A stretch of 64,000 nt of DNA from Mytilus galloprovincialis (GCF_965363235.1 NC_134845.1:23500524-23564523), one strand, 5' to 3'; shown: positions 48,601-61,770, counted from the first letter of the stretch. The notes: generated by a model not told the origin, from the sequence alone. A program made the numbers and translations.

Positions 48601-48639
48601 ATGATTAAGCCCTTCACTTTCCTTATGTGCCGGTTCTAA

Positions 48640-48905
48640 GTCTAAGTGTAGAGCCTGTGATTAAGTTGTCATTGTTTCGTGTCTGTCATCTTGTATTTCT
48701 TAATAGTATTGTATAAATCTGGCTGTTAGATTTCTCGTTTGAAAGTTTTACACTTTACATTCCGGATTTTTATTGCTGACCTCACTGTACGAATATTTTG
48801 CATTGTTGAAGGTCGTACGGAAACCTTTAATTGATTATATTTTCGTAATTTGATCTCAGGTGGAGTATAGGTATCTCATTTGCAATTTAAGCAATTGTTC
48901 TTATC
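48640..48905 (+). repeat. R1-type dispersed repeat
   Basis: GTGTAGAGCCTGTGATTAAG, GGCTGTTAGATTTCTCGTTTG, TTGCTGACCTCACTGTACG, GTTGAAGGTCGTACGG and GTATCTCATTTGCAATTTAAG are diverged R1 landmarks. Confidence 0.55.
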
Positions 48906-49612
48906 TTTGTAAGGTAAGAAACATCATGTTTAAGATACACCATAGTTGATCAATTCGTAAATATTTTAAGTCTTTTTTGCGTTTGTTGCAAGACGGTTAC
49001 CGTATCTTATCTAATTAATGTAAAAGCAACACACACGAAAATGATTATGAGATGATCCTCAATGACTAATCAACATCATGTTTACACTGCTACGATATTG
49101 GTAACGTATTATTAATGTTGAAGACAAAAATTCTATTGTATATTGTAGATATGATGAATTATTGTTTTATAACATATCATAATTGTTGAAATTTGATAGA
49201 TAAAGTGATGACTTATCTACTTTCCCAATAACTGTTACAGATATAACTAAGTAAATATTAAAACACCTACTAACACAAAATGCAGGCGTCACCTAAAACA
49301 CTTCAATATTCGCTACCATATAACTACATATTGACAAAGTCATAGACAGGTCATTTCGGTCCACTTATTGCTAACAGTAGCATTTTCATTTTTTAAGATG
49401 TAAAGGACAAGGGTTTAAAAGTTTGAGAGGTGTGTATTTTTATTAATAAATCTCAAGGTATAAATGTGCAAGGAAACATTCTTGACGAAATTGTTAAAAG
49501 CAATAATGAATTTCCTTTTATATATAATATAACTATAATAGATTTTACGTGATATGAATAGTTCATCCTCTCTTGAAACAGAAAGATTTTAGCTATTAAA
49601 GTTTATTAGGGA

Positions 49613-49621
49613 TTACCAATA
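49613..49621. repeat. Left 9-bp target-site duplication of the giant element
   Basis: TTACCAATA directly abuts the left tip (ATGGGCGTC) and is repeated exactly at 62021-62029 after the right tip. Confidence 0.85.
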
Positions 49622-49633
49622 ATGGGCGTCAAG

Positions 49634-49875
49634 TTGGTTACCTATTCCCTATTCCCTATTCGTTACCTATTCCCTATTCCCTATTCGTTGCCTATTCGTT
49701 ACCTATTCCCTATTCCCTATTCGTTACCTATTCGTTACCTATTCCATATTCCCTATTCGTTACCTATTCCCTATTCCCTATTCGTTGCCTATTCGTTACC
49801 TATTCCCTATTCGTTACCTATTCGTTACCTATTCCCTATTCCCTATTCGTTCCCTATATATTCGTTACTTATTTG
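49634..49875 (+). repeat. Left tip short-repeat block
   Basis: About 240 bp of two interleaved words, CTATTCC and CTATTCGTTAC, in 7-11-bp steps. It is mirrored by about 61800-62007 with slightly fewer units (46 bp shorter). Translated in any frame it gives repetitive PYSLPIRYLF-type peptides that are not genes. Confidence 0.85.
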
Positions 49876-49919
49876 ATTTTTAATATCCTTCCCCCTTTTT
49901 AATTATGGCATGGAATAGT

Positions 49920-50500
49920 TTAATATGGCTGCCGTTACCATGGAAACGGCACAATTGTGAAAAAAATGAGTTTTGGTTTTTGGTGAACTGTTTGGATATG
50001 CTTCAACTCAGAATCATCATATTTTAAAACAATGTAGGTGCCCACTATATACAGGTCTTGGATGATTTTGGCGATCATTGGAACTACTATGTTGCCATGG
50101 AAACTACACCAAAATTTTCAAAATTCTAAAAATGCTCAAAACTTCATGAAACTTCACAGTAATGATGAGCAACATTGGAGTTGGAATTTCCAAAATAGGT
50201 CTTGTTACCATGGAAACAATGCAAAAAGGTCAAAAATTTCAAAAATAAGAATTTTCCGCAAACTGGATGAAACTTTACAGGAATGGTAACTGGCATAGGC
50301 AGAGTTGGATTTTGAAGTTAGAATTTTCAAAATGGCCGCCGTAACCATGGAAACAGCAAAAATATCAAAAATTCAAAATGTTCAAACTTAATGAAACTTT
50401 GCAAAAATGTTACTAGACATCTGTAGATGCTCTCTTTGACTTTGGAATTGTCAAAATGGCTGCCGCTCACCTGGTAATAGGGGGAAGGGGTGCCTTCCGT
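49920..50500 (+). repeat. Four degenerate units centred on CCATGG X-box-like palindromes (left arm)
   Basis: GTTACCATGGAAAC (49934-49947), GTTGCCATGGAAAC (50091-50104), GTTACCATGGAAAC (50204-50217) and GTAACCATGGAAAC (50341-50354) each head a unit of about 110-155 bp with TCAAAA(A)TTC and ATGAAACTTTAC/GC phrases. The motif fits the RFX X-box pattern. The 83-codon frame 50038-50289 is a translation of these units. Confidence 0.7.
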
Positions 50501-50756
50501 TATTGCTAGCAATTACAAATCTAGTTGTTAATAGTCTTACATATGGTAATAGTTCTGAATTGGTTGAGGTAAAATGATCTTTTTATGACTTATTTATATG
50601 TGTTTGTGCTCAACCGATCCTTTTACTTCATGTTCGATACGCATTTGTTCCTTACTTGTTTTTTTATACGTTCTACCTTTTAACTGCTTTATGTCCGTAT
50701 GTTTGAAGATGGATCTTGGTTCGACGGGATGAAATCACCGTGTTAGCGCTTGCTAA

Positions 50757-51090
50757 AAAACGAAGATGTGGTATGATTGCCAATGAGACAACACTCCACA
50801 TTAGACCAAAATGACACAGAAATTATCAACTATAGTTCACTGTACGGCCTTCAACAATGAGCATAGCCCAAACCGTGTAGTCACCTATAAAAGGCCCAGA
50901 CATGACAACCTCATACAATTCAAACAACAAAACTGACGGCCGTATTTCATATACAAAAAAATAAACGGAAATATGTAACACAAAAACAAACGATAACTAC
51001 TTAATTTCAGGCTCTTGTCTAGGGACAGGCACATACTTACATAATGTGGTAGAGTTAAACATGTAAGCAGGGTGTACATCGTTTCGGAGC
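50757..51090 (-). repeat. Captured R1 dispersed repeat, left arm
   Basis: A good R1 copy in reverse orientation (AAGATGTGGTATGATTGCC, GGCCTTCAACAATGAGC, CTATAAAAGGCCCAGACATG, GGCTCTTGTCTAGGGACAGG). Its mirror is at 60598-60931, and the 64-codon frame in it is identical in both arms. Confidence 0.8.
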
Positions 51091-51099
51091 ATGCTATTA

Positions 51100-54000
51100 C
51101 CTTGTTTAATTCGTTCCATCACTCGCTTATAATTCGCTTATAATACGTGTATCTTACGTTGCACCTTTTAAAACATGATTTTCAATTGTTTTGTTGTCTC
51201 TGGTGGAAGATTTGGGCTCTTAGAGGTGATATAACTCTATAAGTGCATTTGTATCCGTTCCAGCGGTCGGATAATACCCTGTTAAATATTCGTTACTAAT
51301 TCGCTTTTAAAAAGTTTGTTGTACGTTGCACCTTTTAGAAAAGGATTTCCAATTGTGTTCATATCTCTGGTGGTAATAATGTGTTCTTATAGATGAAATA
51401 CCCCTATAAGCGCATATGTACTCGTTCCAGCGATCGGTTAATACCCTGTTACCTATTCCTTACCTATTCGTTACCTATTCGTTACCTATTCACTTATAAT
51501 ACGTTTGTTGTACGTTGCACCTTTTAGAAAAGGATTTTCAATTAAATTCATATCTCTGGTGGTAACAATGTGTTCTTAGAGATGAAATGACCCCATTAGA
51601 GCGCATGTACCCGTTCCAGCGCTCGGTAAATAACCTGTTACCTATTCGTAACTTATTCGCTTTTAATGCGCGGGGTATACGGTGCACCTGTAAATAAATC
51701 GTGTTTTAATTGTGTTCAGGTCTCTGGTGGTAAGAATGTGTTCTTAGAGATGAAATGACCCCATTAGAGCGCATATACCCGTTTCAGCGCTCGGTAAATA
51801 ACCTGTTACCTATTCGTTACTTATTCGCTTTTAATGCGCGGGGTATACGGTGCACCTTTAAATAAATCGTTTTTTAATTGTGTTCAGGTCTCTGGTGGTA
51901 AGAATGTGTTCTTAGAGATGAAATTACCCTATTAGCGCGCATGTACCCGTTCCAGCGCTCGGTTAATACCCTGTTACCTATTCGTTACCTATTCGTTACC
52001 TATTCGCTTATAATACATTTTTTTATACGTTGCACCTGTTAGAAAAGGATTTTCAATTATGTCCAGGTCTCAGACGGTAACAATGTGTTCTTAGAGATGA
52101 AATGACCCCATTAGAGCGCATGTACCCGTTCCAGCGCTCGGTAAAAAACCTGTTACCTATTCGTTACCTATTCGCTTTTAATGCGCGGGGTATACAGTGC
52201 ACCTTGAAATAAATCGTGTTTTAATTGTGTTCAGGTCTCTGGTGGTAAGAATGTGTTCTTAGAGATGAAATTACCCTATTAGCGCGCATGTACCCGTTCC
52301 AGCGCTCGGTTAATACCCTGTTACCTATTCGTTACCTATTCGTTACCTATTCGCTTATAATACATTTTTTTATACGTTTCACCTGTTAGAAAAGTATTGT
52401 CAATTATGTCCATGTCTCAGGTGGTAACAATGTGTTCTTAGAGATGAAATTACCCTATTAGCGCTCATGTACCCGTTCCAGTGCTCGGTAAATAATCTTG
52501 TTACCAATTCGCTTTTAATGCGCGGGGTATACGCTGCATTTTGAAATAAATCGTGTTTTAATTGTGTTCATGTCTGGTGGTAACAATGTGTTCTTAGAGA
52601 TGAAATGACCCCATTTGAGCGCATGTACCCGTTCCAGCGCTCGGTAAATAACCTGTTACCTATTCGTTACTTATTCGCTTTTAATGCGCGGGGTATACGG
52701 TGCACCTTGAAATAAATCGTTTTTTAATTGTGTTCAGGTCTCTGGTGGTAAGAATGTGTTCTTAGAGATGAAATGACCCTATTAGCGCGCATGTACCCGT
52801 TCCAGCGCTCGGTTAATACCCTGTTACCTATTCGTTACCTATTCGTTACCTATTCGCTTATAATACATTTTTTTATACGTTTCACCTGTTAGAAAAGGAT
52901 TTTCAATTATGTCCATGTCTCAGGTGGTAACAATGTGTTCTTAGAGATGAAATTACCCTAATAGCGCTCATGTACCCGTTCCAGTGCTCGGTAAATAATC
53001 TTGTTACCTATTCGTTACCTAATCGCTTTTAATGCGCGGGGTATACGCTGCAACTTGAAATAAATCGTGTTTTAATTGTGTTCAGGTCTCTGGTGGTAAG
53101 AATGTGTTCTTAGAGATGAAATTACCCTTTTAGCGCGCATGTACCCGTTCCAGCGCTCGGTTAATACCCTGTTACCTATTCGTTACCTATTCGTTACCTA
53201 TTCGCTTATAATACATTTTTTTATACGTTTCACCTGTTAGAAAAGGATTGTCAATTATGTCCATGTCTCAGGTGGTAACAATGTGTTCTTAGAGATGAAA
53301 TTACCCTATTAGCGCTCATGTACCCGTTCCAGTGCTCGGTAAATAATCTTGTTACCTATTCGTTACCTATTCGCTTTTAATGCGCGGGGTATACGCTGCA
53401 ACTTGAAATAAATCGTGTTTTAATTGTGTTCATGTCTGGTGGTAACAATGTGTTCTTAGAGATGAAATGACCCCATTTGAGCGCATGTACCCGTTCCAGC
53501 GCTCGGTAAATAACCTGTTACCTATTCGTTACTTATTCGCTTTTAATGCGCGGGGTATACGGTGCACCTTGAAATAAATCGTTTTTTAATTGTGTTCAGG
53601 TCTCTGGTGGTAAGAATGTGTTCTTAGAGATGAAATGACCCTATTAGCGCGCATGTACCCGTTCCAGCGCTCGGTTAATACCCTGTTACTTATTCGTTAC
53701 CTATTCGTTACCTATTCGCTTATAATACATTTTTTTATACGTTTCACCTGTTAGAAAAGGATTTTCAATTATGTCCATGTCTCAGGTGGTAACAATGTGT
53801 TCTTAGAGATGAAATTACCCTATTAGCGCTCATGTACCCGTTCCAGTGCTCGGTAGATAATCTTGTTACCTATTCGTTACCTATTCGCTTTTAATGCGCG
53901 GGGTATGCGCTGCAACTTCAAATAAATCGTGTTTTAATTGTGTTCATGTCTGGTGGTAACAATGTGTTCTTAGAGATGAAATGACCCCATTAGAGCGCAT

Positions 54001-55925
54001 GTACCCGTTTCAGCGCTCGGTAAATAACCTGTTACCTATTCGTTACTTATTCGCTTTTAATGCGCGGGGTATACGGTGCACCTTTAAATAAATCGTTTTT
54101 TAATTGTGTTCAGGTCTCTGGTGGTAAGAATGTGTTCTTAGAGATGAAATGACCCTATTAGCGCGCATGTACCCGTTCCAGCGCTCGGTTAATACCCTGT
54201 TACCTATTCGTTACCTATTCGTTACCTATTCGCTTATAATACATTTTTTTATACGTTGCACCTGTTAGAAAAGGATTTTCAATTATGTCCAGGTCTCAGA
54301 CGGTAACAATGTGTTCTTAGAGATAAAATGACCCCATTCGAGCGCATGTACCCGTTCCAGCGCTCGGTAAATAACCTGTTACCTATTCGTTACCTATTCG
54401 CTTTTAATGCGCGGGGTATACGGTGCACCTTGAAATAAATCGTTTTTTAATTGTGTTCAGGTCTCTGGTGGTAAGAATGTGTTCTTAGAGATGAAATTAC
54501 CCTATTAGCGCGCATGTACCCGTTCCAGCGCTCGGTTATTACCCTGTTACCTATTCGTTACCTATTCGTTACCTATTCGCTTATAATACATTTTTTTATA
54601 CGTTTCACCTGTTAGAAAAGGATTTTCAATTATGTCCAGGTCTCAGACGGTAACAGTGTGTTCTTAGAGATGAAATGACCCCATTAGAGCGCATGTACCC
54701 GTTCCAGCGCTCGGTAAATAACCTGTTACCTATCGTTACCCATTCGCTTTTAATGCGCGGGGTATACGGTGCACCTTGAAATAAATCGTTTTTTAATTGT
54801 GTTCAGGTCTCTGGTGGTAAGAATGTGTTCTTAGAGATGAAATTACCCTATTAGCGCGCATGTACCCGTTCCAGCGCTCGGTTAATACCCTGTTACATAT
54901 TCGTTACCTATTCACTTATAATACGTTTGTTGTACGTTGCACCTTTTAGAAAAGGATTTTCAATTGTGTTCATGTCTCTGGTGGTAACAATGTGTTCTTA
55001 GAGATGAAATGACCCTATTAGCGCATATGTACCCGTTCCAGCGCTCGGTTAATACCCTGTTACCTATTCGTTACCTATGCGTTACTTATTCGCTTTATAT
55101 ACGTTTGTTGTACTTTGCACTTTTTAGAAAAAGAATTTTACTTGTTTTCATGTCTCTGGTGATAACAATGTGTAATTAGAGATGAAACGACCCTATTAGC
55201 GTGCATGAACCCGTTCCAGCGCTCGGTTAATACCCTGTTACCTATTCGTTACCTATTCGTTACCTATTCACTTATAATACATTTGTTGTACGTTGCCCCT
55301 TTTAGAAAAGGATTTTCACTTGTGTTCATGTCTCTGGTGGTAACAATGTGTAATTAGAGATGAAATGACCCTATTAGCGTGCATGTACCCGTTCCAGCGC
55401 TCGGTTAATACCCTGTTACCTATTCGTTACCTATTCGTTACTTATTCGCTTTATATACGTTTGTTGTACGTTGCACTTTTTAGAAAAAGATTTTTACTTG
55501 TATTCATGTCTCTGGTGGTAACAATGTGTAATTAGAGATGAAATGATCCTGTTAGCGCTTATGTACCCGTTCCAGCGCTCGGTTATTACCCTGTTACCTA
55601 TTCGTTACCTATTCACTTATAATACGTTTGTTGTACGTTGCACCTTTTAGAAAAAGATTTTTACTTGTGTTCATGTCTCTAGTGGTAACAATGTGTAATT
55701 AGAGATGAAATGACCCTATTAGCGTGCATGTACCCGTTCCAGCGCTCGGATAATACCCTGTTACTTATTCGTTCCTTATTCGCTTTTAATGCGCAGGGTA
55801 AGTATACGTTGCACCTTGAAATAAATCGTTTTTTAATTGTGTTCATGTCTTTGGTGGTAACAATGTAATCTTAGAGACGAAATGACCCTATTAGAGTGCA
55901 TGTACCCGTTCCAGCGCTCGGTTAA
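51100..55925 (+). repeat. 168/179-bp tandem array, left arm (roughly 27 units)
   Basis: The CCGTTCCAGCGCTCGG landmark recurs at 51611, 51779, 51947, 52126, 52294, 52473, 52629, 52797, 52976, 53145, 53324 and 53491, i.e. spacings of 168 or 179 and once 156. The 11-bp steps are added or lost copies of CGTTACCTATT. Three unit types differ after that sub-repeat (CGCTTATAATAC.., CGCTTTTAATGCGCGGGG..GGTGCACC, and ..CGCTGCAACTT) and recur in order, forming a higher-order repeat. No coding capacity. Confidence 0.9.
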
Positions 55926-56147
55926 TACTGTAAACCAACTTAATTTCGCGAGCGATTTATTTTCGCGATTTTCGCGAGTAGAAAAATAACGCGAAAATAA
56001 ATCGTCGCGAATATGTAAAACTTGGATCTTTCCTTATTAAACTTCATCAAGTAAATCAGAAAATCGCGAAATTAAATAGCCGCGAATTGGTCAAGAAAGG
56101 GTAAAACGCGAAATAAAGTATTCGCGAAAATAAGTTGGTTTACAGTA
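55926..56147. mobile_element. 222-bp MITE at the centre of the palindrome
   Basis: TACTGTAAACCAACTT and AAGTTGGTTTACAGTA are perfect 16-bp inverted ends, and the interior is rich in TTTTCGCG/CGCGAAAA. Removing it with one TA restores CGGTTAATACCCTGT, a normal array sequence, so it inserted into an array unit at TA. Confidence 0.85.
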
Positions 56148-59100
56148 CCCTGTCATTTCGTCTCTAAGATTACATTGTTACCACCAAAGACATGAACACA
56201 ATTAAAAAACGATTTATTTCAAGGTGCAACGTATACTTACCCTGCGCATTAAAAGCGAATAAGGAACGAATAAGTAACAGGGTATTATCCGAGCGCTGGA
56301 ACGGGTACATGCACGCTAATAGGGTCATTTCATCTCTAATTACACATTGTTACCACCAGAGACATGAACACAAGTAAAAATCTTTTTCTAAAAGGTGCAA
56401 CGTACAACAAACGTATTATAAGTGAATAGGTAACGAATAGGTAACAGGGTAATAACCGAGCGCTGGAACGGGTACATAAGCGCTAACAGGGTCATTTCAT
56501 CTCTAATTACTCATTGTTACCACCAGAGACATGAATACAAGTAAAAATCTTTTTCTAAAAAGTGCAACGTACAACAAACGTATATAAAGCGAATAAGTAA
56601 CGAATAGGTAACGAATAGGTAACAGGGTATTAACCGAGCGCTGGAACGGGTACATGCACGCTAATAGGGTCATTTCATCTCTAATTACACATTGTTACCA
56701 CCAGAGACATGAACACAAGTGAAAATCCTTTTCTAAAAGGGGCAACGTACAACAAATGTATTATAAGTGAATAGGTTACGAATAGGTAACGAATAGGTAA
56801 CAGGGTATTAACCGAGCGCTGGAACGGGTTCATGCACGCTAATAGGGTCGTTTCATCTCTAATTACACATTGTTATCACCAGAGACATGAAAACAAGTAA
56901 AATTCTTTTTCTAAAAAGTGCAAAGTACAACAAACGTATATAAAGCGAATAAGTAACGAATAGGTAACGAACAGGTAACAGGGTATTAACCGAGCGCTGG
57001 AACGGGTACATATGCGCTAATAGGGTCATTTCATCTCTAAGAACACATTGTTACCACCAGAGACATGAACACAATTGAAAATCCTTTTCTAAAAGGTGCA
57101 ACGTACAACAAACGTATTATAAGTGAATAGGTAACGAATAGGTAACGAATAGGTAACGAATAGGTAACAGGGTATTAACCGAGCGCTGGAACGGGTACAT
57201 GCGCGCTAATAGGGTCATTTCATCTCTAAGAACACATTCTTACCACCAGAGACCTGAACACAATTAAAAAACGATTTATTTCAAGGTGCACCGTATACCC
57301 CGCGCATTAAAAGCGAATGGGTAACGAATAGGTAACAGGTTATTTACCGAGCGCTGGAACGGGTACATGCGCTCTAATGGGGTCATTTCATCTCTAAGAA
57401 CACATTGTTACCGTCTGAGACCTGGACATAATTGAAAAACCTTTTCTAACAGGTGAAACGTATAAAAAAATGTATTATAAGCGAATAGGTAACGAATAGG
57501 TAACGAATAGGTAACAGGGTATTAACCAAGCGCTGGAACGGGTACATGCGCGCTAATAGGGTCATTTCATCTCTAAGAACACATTCTTACCACCAGAGAC
57601 CTGAACACAATTAAAAAACGATTTATTTCAAGGTGCACCGTATACCCCGCGCATTAAAAGCGAATAGGTAACGAATAGGTAACAGGTTATTTACCGAGCG
57701 CTGGAACGGGTACATGCGCTCGAATGGGGTCATTTTATCTCTAAGAACACATTGTTACCGTCTGAGACCTGGACATAATTGAAAATCCTTTTCTAACAGG
57801 TGCAACGTATAAAAAAATGTATTATAAGCGAATAGGTAACGAATAGGTAACATGGTATTAACCGAGCGCTGGAACGGGTACATGCGCGCTAATAGGGTAA
57901 TTTCATCTCTAAGAACACATTCTTACCACCAGAGACCTGAACACAATTAAAAAACGATTTATTTAAAGGTGCACCGTATACCCCGCGCATTAAAAGCGAA
58001 TAAGTAACGAATAGGTAACAGGTTATTTACCGAGCGCTGAAACGGGTACATGCGCTCTAATGGGGTCATTTCATCTCTAAGAACACATTGTTACCACCAG
58101 ACATGAACACAATTAAAACACGATTTATTTCAAGTTGCAGCGTATACCCCGCGCATTAAAAGCGAATAGGTAACGAATAGGTAACAAGATTATTTACCGA
58201 GCACTGGAACGGGTACATGAGCGCTAATAGGGTAATTTCATCTCTAAGAACACATTGTTACCACCTGAGACATGGACATAATTGAAAATCCTTTTCTTAC
58301 AGGTGAAACGTATAAAAAAATGTATTATAAGCGAATAGGTAACGAATAGGTAACGAATAGGTAACAGGGTATCAACCGAGCGCTGGAACGGGTACATGCG
58401 CGCTAATAGGGTCATTTCATCTCTAAGAACACATTCTTACCACCAGAGACCTGAACACAATTAAAAAACGATTTATTTCAAGGTGCACCGTATACCCCGC
58501 GCATTAAAAGCGAATAAGTAACGAATAGGTAACAGGTAATTTACCGAGCGCTGGAACGGGTACATGCGCTCAAATGGGGTCATTTCATCTCTAAGAACAC
58601 ATTGTTACCACCAGACATGAACACAATTAAAACACGATTTATTTCAAGTTGCAGCGTATACCCCGCGCATTAAAAGCGAATAGGTAACGAATAGGTAACA
58701 AGATTATTTACCGAGCACTGGAACGGGTACATGAGCGCTAATAGGGTAATTTCATCTCTAAGAACACATTGTTACCACCTGAGACATGGACATAATTGAC
58801 AATCCTTTTCTAACAGGTGAAACGTATAAAAAATGTATTATAAGCGAATAGGTAACGAATAGGTAACGAATAGGTAACAGGGTATTAACCGAGCGCTGGA
58901 ACGGGTACATGCGCGCTAATAGGGTCATTTCATCTCTAAGAACACATTCTTACCACCAGAGACCTGAACACAATTAAAAAACGATTTATTTCAAGGTGCA
59001 CCGTATACCCCGCGCATTAAAAGCGAATAAGTAACGAATAGGTAACAGGTTATTTACCGAGCGCTGGAACGGGTACATGCGCTCAAATGGGGTCATTTCA

Positions 59101-60560
59101 TCTCTAAGAACACATTGTTACCACCAGACATGAACACAATTAAAACACGATTTATTTCAAGTTGCAGCGTATACCCCGCGCATTAAAAGCGAATAGGTAA
59201 CGAATAGGTAACAAGATTATTTACCGAGCACTGGAACGGGTACATGAGCGCTAATAGGGTAATTTCATCTCTAAGAACACATTGTTACCACCTGAGACAT
59301 GGACATAATTGACAATCCTTTTCTAACAGGTGAAACGTATAAAAAAATGTATTATAAGCGAATAGGTAACGAATAGGTAACAGGGTATTAACCGAGCGCT
59401 GGAACGGGTACATGCGCGCTAAAAGGGTAATTTCATCTCTAAGAACACATTCTTACCACCAGAGACCTGAACACAATTAAAACACGATTTATTTCAAGGT
59501 GCACCGTATACCCCGCGCATTAAAAGCGAATAGGTAACGAATAGGTAACAGGTTATTTACCGAGCGCTGGAACGGGTACATGCGCTCTAATGGGGTCATT
59601 TCATCTCTAAGAACACATTGTTACCGTCTGAGACCTGGACATAATTGAAAATCCTTTTCTAACAGGTGCAACGTATAAAAAAATGTATTATAAGCGAATA
59701 GGTAACGAATAGGTAACGAATAGGTAACAGGGTATTAACCGAGCGCTGGAACGGGTACATGCGCGCTAATAGGGTAATTTCATCTCTAAGAACACATTCT
59801 TACCACCAGAGACCTGAACACAATTAAAAAACGATTTATTTAAAGGTGCACCGTATACCCCGCGCATTAAAAGCGAATAAGTAACGAATAGGTAACAGGT
59901 TATTTACCGAGCGCTGAAACGGGTACATGCGCTCTAATGGGGTCATTTCATCTCTAAGAACACATTGTTACCACCAGACATGAACACAATTAAAACACGA
60001 TTTATTTAAAGGTGCACCGTATACCCCGCGCATTAAAAGCGAATAAGTAACGAATAGGTAACAGGTTATTTACCGAGCGCTGGAACGGGTACATGCGCTC
60101 TAATGGGGTCATTTCATCTCTAAGAACACATTGTTACCACCAGAGATATGAATTTAATTGAAAATCCTTTTCTTAAAGGTGCAACGTACAACAAACGTAC
60201 TATAAGTGAATAGGTAACGAATAGGTAACGAATAGGTAACAGGGTATTAACCGATCGCTGGAACGAGTACATATGCGCTTATAGGGGTATTTCATCTATA
60301 AGAACACATTATTACCACCAGAGATATGAACACAGTTGGAAATCCTTTTCTAAAAGGTGCAACGTACAACAAACTTTTTAAAAGCGAATTAGTAACGAAT
60401 ATTTAACAGGGTATTATCCGACCGCTGGAACGGATACAAATGCACTTATAGAGTTATATCACCTCTAAGAGCCCAAATCTTCCACCAGAGACAACAAAAC
60501 AATTGAAAATCATGTTTTAAAAGGTGCAACGTAAGATACACGTATTATAAGCGAATTATA
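56148..60560 (-). repeat. 168/179-bp tandem array, right arm
   Basis: Inverted copy of the left array with the same unit types in mirrored order, about 350 bp (two units) shorter. Frames within it (for example 56192-56377, 58224-58415) are repeat translations. Confidence 0.9.
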
Positions 60561-60597
60561 AGCGAGTGATGGAACGAATTAAACAAGGTAATAGCAT

Positions 60598-60931
60598 GCT
60601 CCGAAACGATGTACACCCTGCTTACATGTTTAACTCTACCACATTATGTAAGTATGTGCCTGTCCCTAGACAAGAGCCTGAAATTAAGTAGTTATCGTTT
60701 GTTTTTGTGTTACATATTTCCGTTTATTTTTTTGTATATGAAATACGGCCGTCAGTTTTGTTGTTTGAATTGTATGAGGTTGTCATGTCTGGGCCTTTTA
60801 TAGGTGACTACACGGTTTGGGCTATGCTCATTGTTGAAGGCCGTACAGTGAACTATAGTTGATAATTTCTGTGTCATTTTGGTCTAATGTGGAGTGTTGT
60901 CTCATTGGCAATCATACCACATCTTCGTTTT
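60598..60931 (+). repeat. Captured R1 dispersed repeat, right arm
   Basis: Mirror of 50757-51090. Landmarks ACATGTTTAACTCTACCAC, CCTGTCCCTAGACAAGAGCC, GGCCGTCAGTTTTGTTG, ATTGTTGAAGGCCG and GTCTCATTGGCAATCATACC. Confidence 0.8.
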
Positions 60932-61187
60932 TTAGCAAGCGCTAACACGGTGATTTCATCCCGTCGAACCAAGATCCATCTTCAAACATACGGACATAAA
61001 GCAGTTAAAAGATAGAACGTATAAAAAAACAAGTAAGGAACAAATGCGTATCGAACATGAAGTAAAAGGATCGGTTGAGCACAAACACATATAAATAAGT
61101 CATAAAAAGATCATTTTACCTCAACCAATTCAGAACTATTACCATATGTAAGACTATTAACAACTAGATTTGTAATTGCTAGCAATA

Positions 61188-61770
61188 ACGGAAGGCACCC
61201 CTTCCCCCTATTACCAGGTGAGCGGCAGCCATTTTGACAATTCCAAAGTCAAAGAGAGCATCTACAGATGTCTAGTAACATTTTTGCAAAGTTTCATTAA
61301 GTTTGAACATTTTGAATTTTTGATATTTTTGCTGTTTCCATGGTTACGGCGGCCATTTTGAAAATTCTAACTTCAAAATCCAACTCTGCCTATGCCAGTT
61401 ACCATTCCTGTAAAGTTTCATCCAGTTTGCGGAAAATTCTTATTTTTGAAATTTTTGACCTTTTTGCATTGTTTCCATGGTAACAAGACCTATTTTGGAA
61501 ATTCCAACTCCAATGTTGCTCATCATTACTGTGAAGTTTCATGAAGTTTTGAGCATTTTTAGAATTTTGAAAATGTTGGTGTAGTTTCCATGGCAACATA
61601 GTAGTTCCAATGATCGCCAAAATCATCCAACACCTGTATATAGTGGGCACCTACATTGTTTTAAAATATGATGATTCTGAGTTGAAGCATATCCAAACAG
61701 TTCACCAAAAACCAAAAACTCATTTTTTTCACAATTGGGCCGTTTCCATGGTAACGGCAGCCATATTAAA
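61188..61770 (-). repeat. X-box-like units, right arm
   Basis: Mirror of 49920-50500. GTTTCCATGGTTAC-type motifs at 61334-61347, 61471-61484, 61584-61597 and 61741-61754 (all read on plus). Two substitutions against the left arm within the 83-codon stretch 61399-61650. Confidence 0.7.

Noticed and set aside
49622..49876. Open frames encoding PYSLPIRYLF-type repeats, in both arms
   Set aside because: Open in several frames at once because a short repeat unit has no stops; no start context, splice sites or family similarity.
50038..50289. 83-codon frame mirrored at 61399-61650
   Set aside because: Conserved between arms only because the arms are duplicates; it translates degenerate X-box-like repeats and has no domain.
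50885..51079. 64-codon frame identical in both arms (also 60609-60803)
   Set aside because: It lies in a dispersed R1 repeat that elsewhere is full of stops; identity reflects recent arm duplication.
51100..60560. Regular 168/179-bp repeats suggesting a CRISPR array
   Set aside because: Whole units repeat rather than short repeats with unique spacers, the array is mirrored, and the DNA is clearly animal. It is satellite-like tandem DNA.
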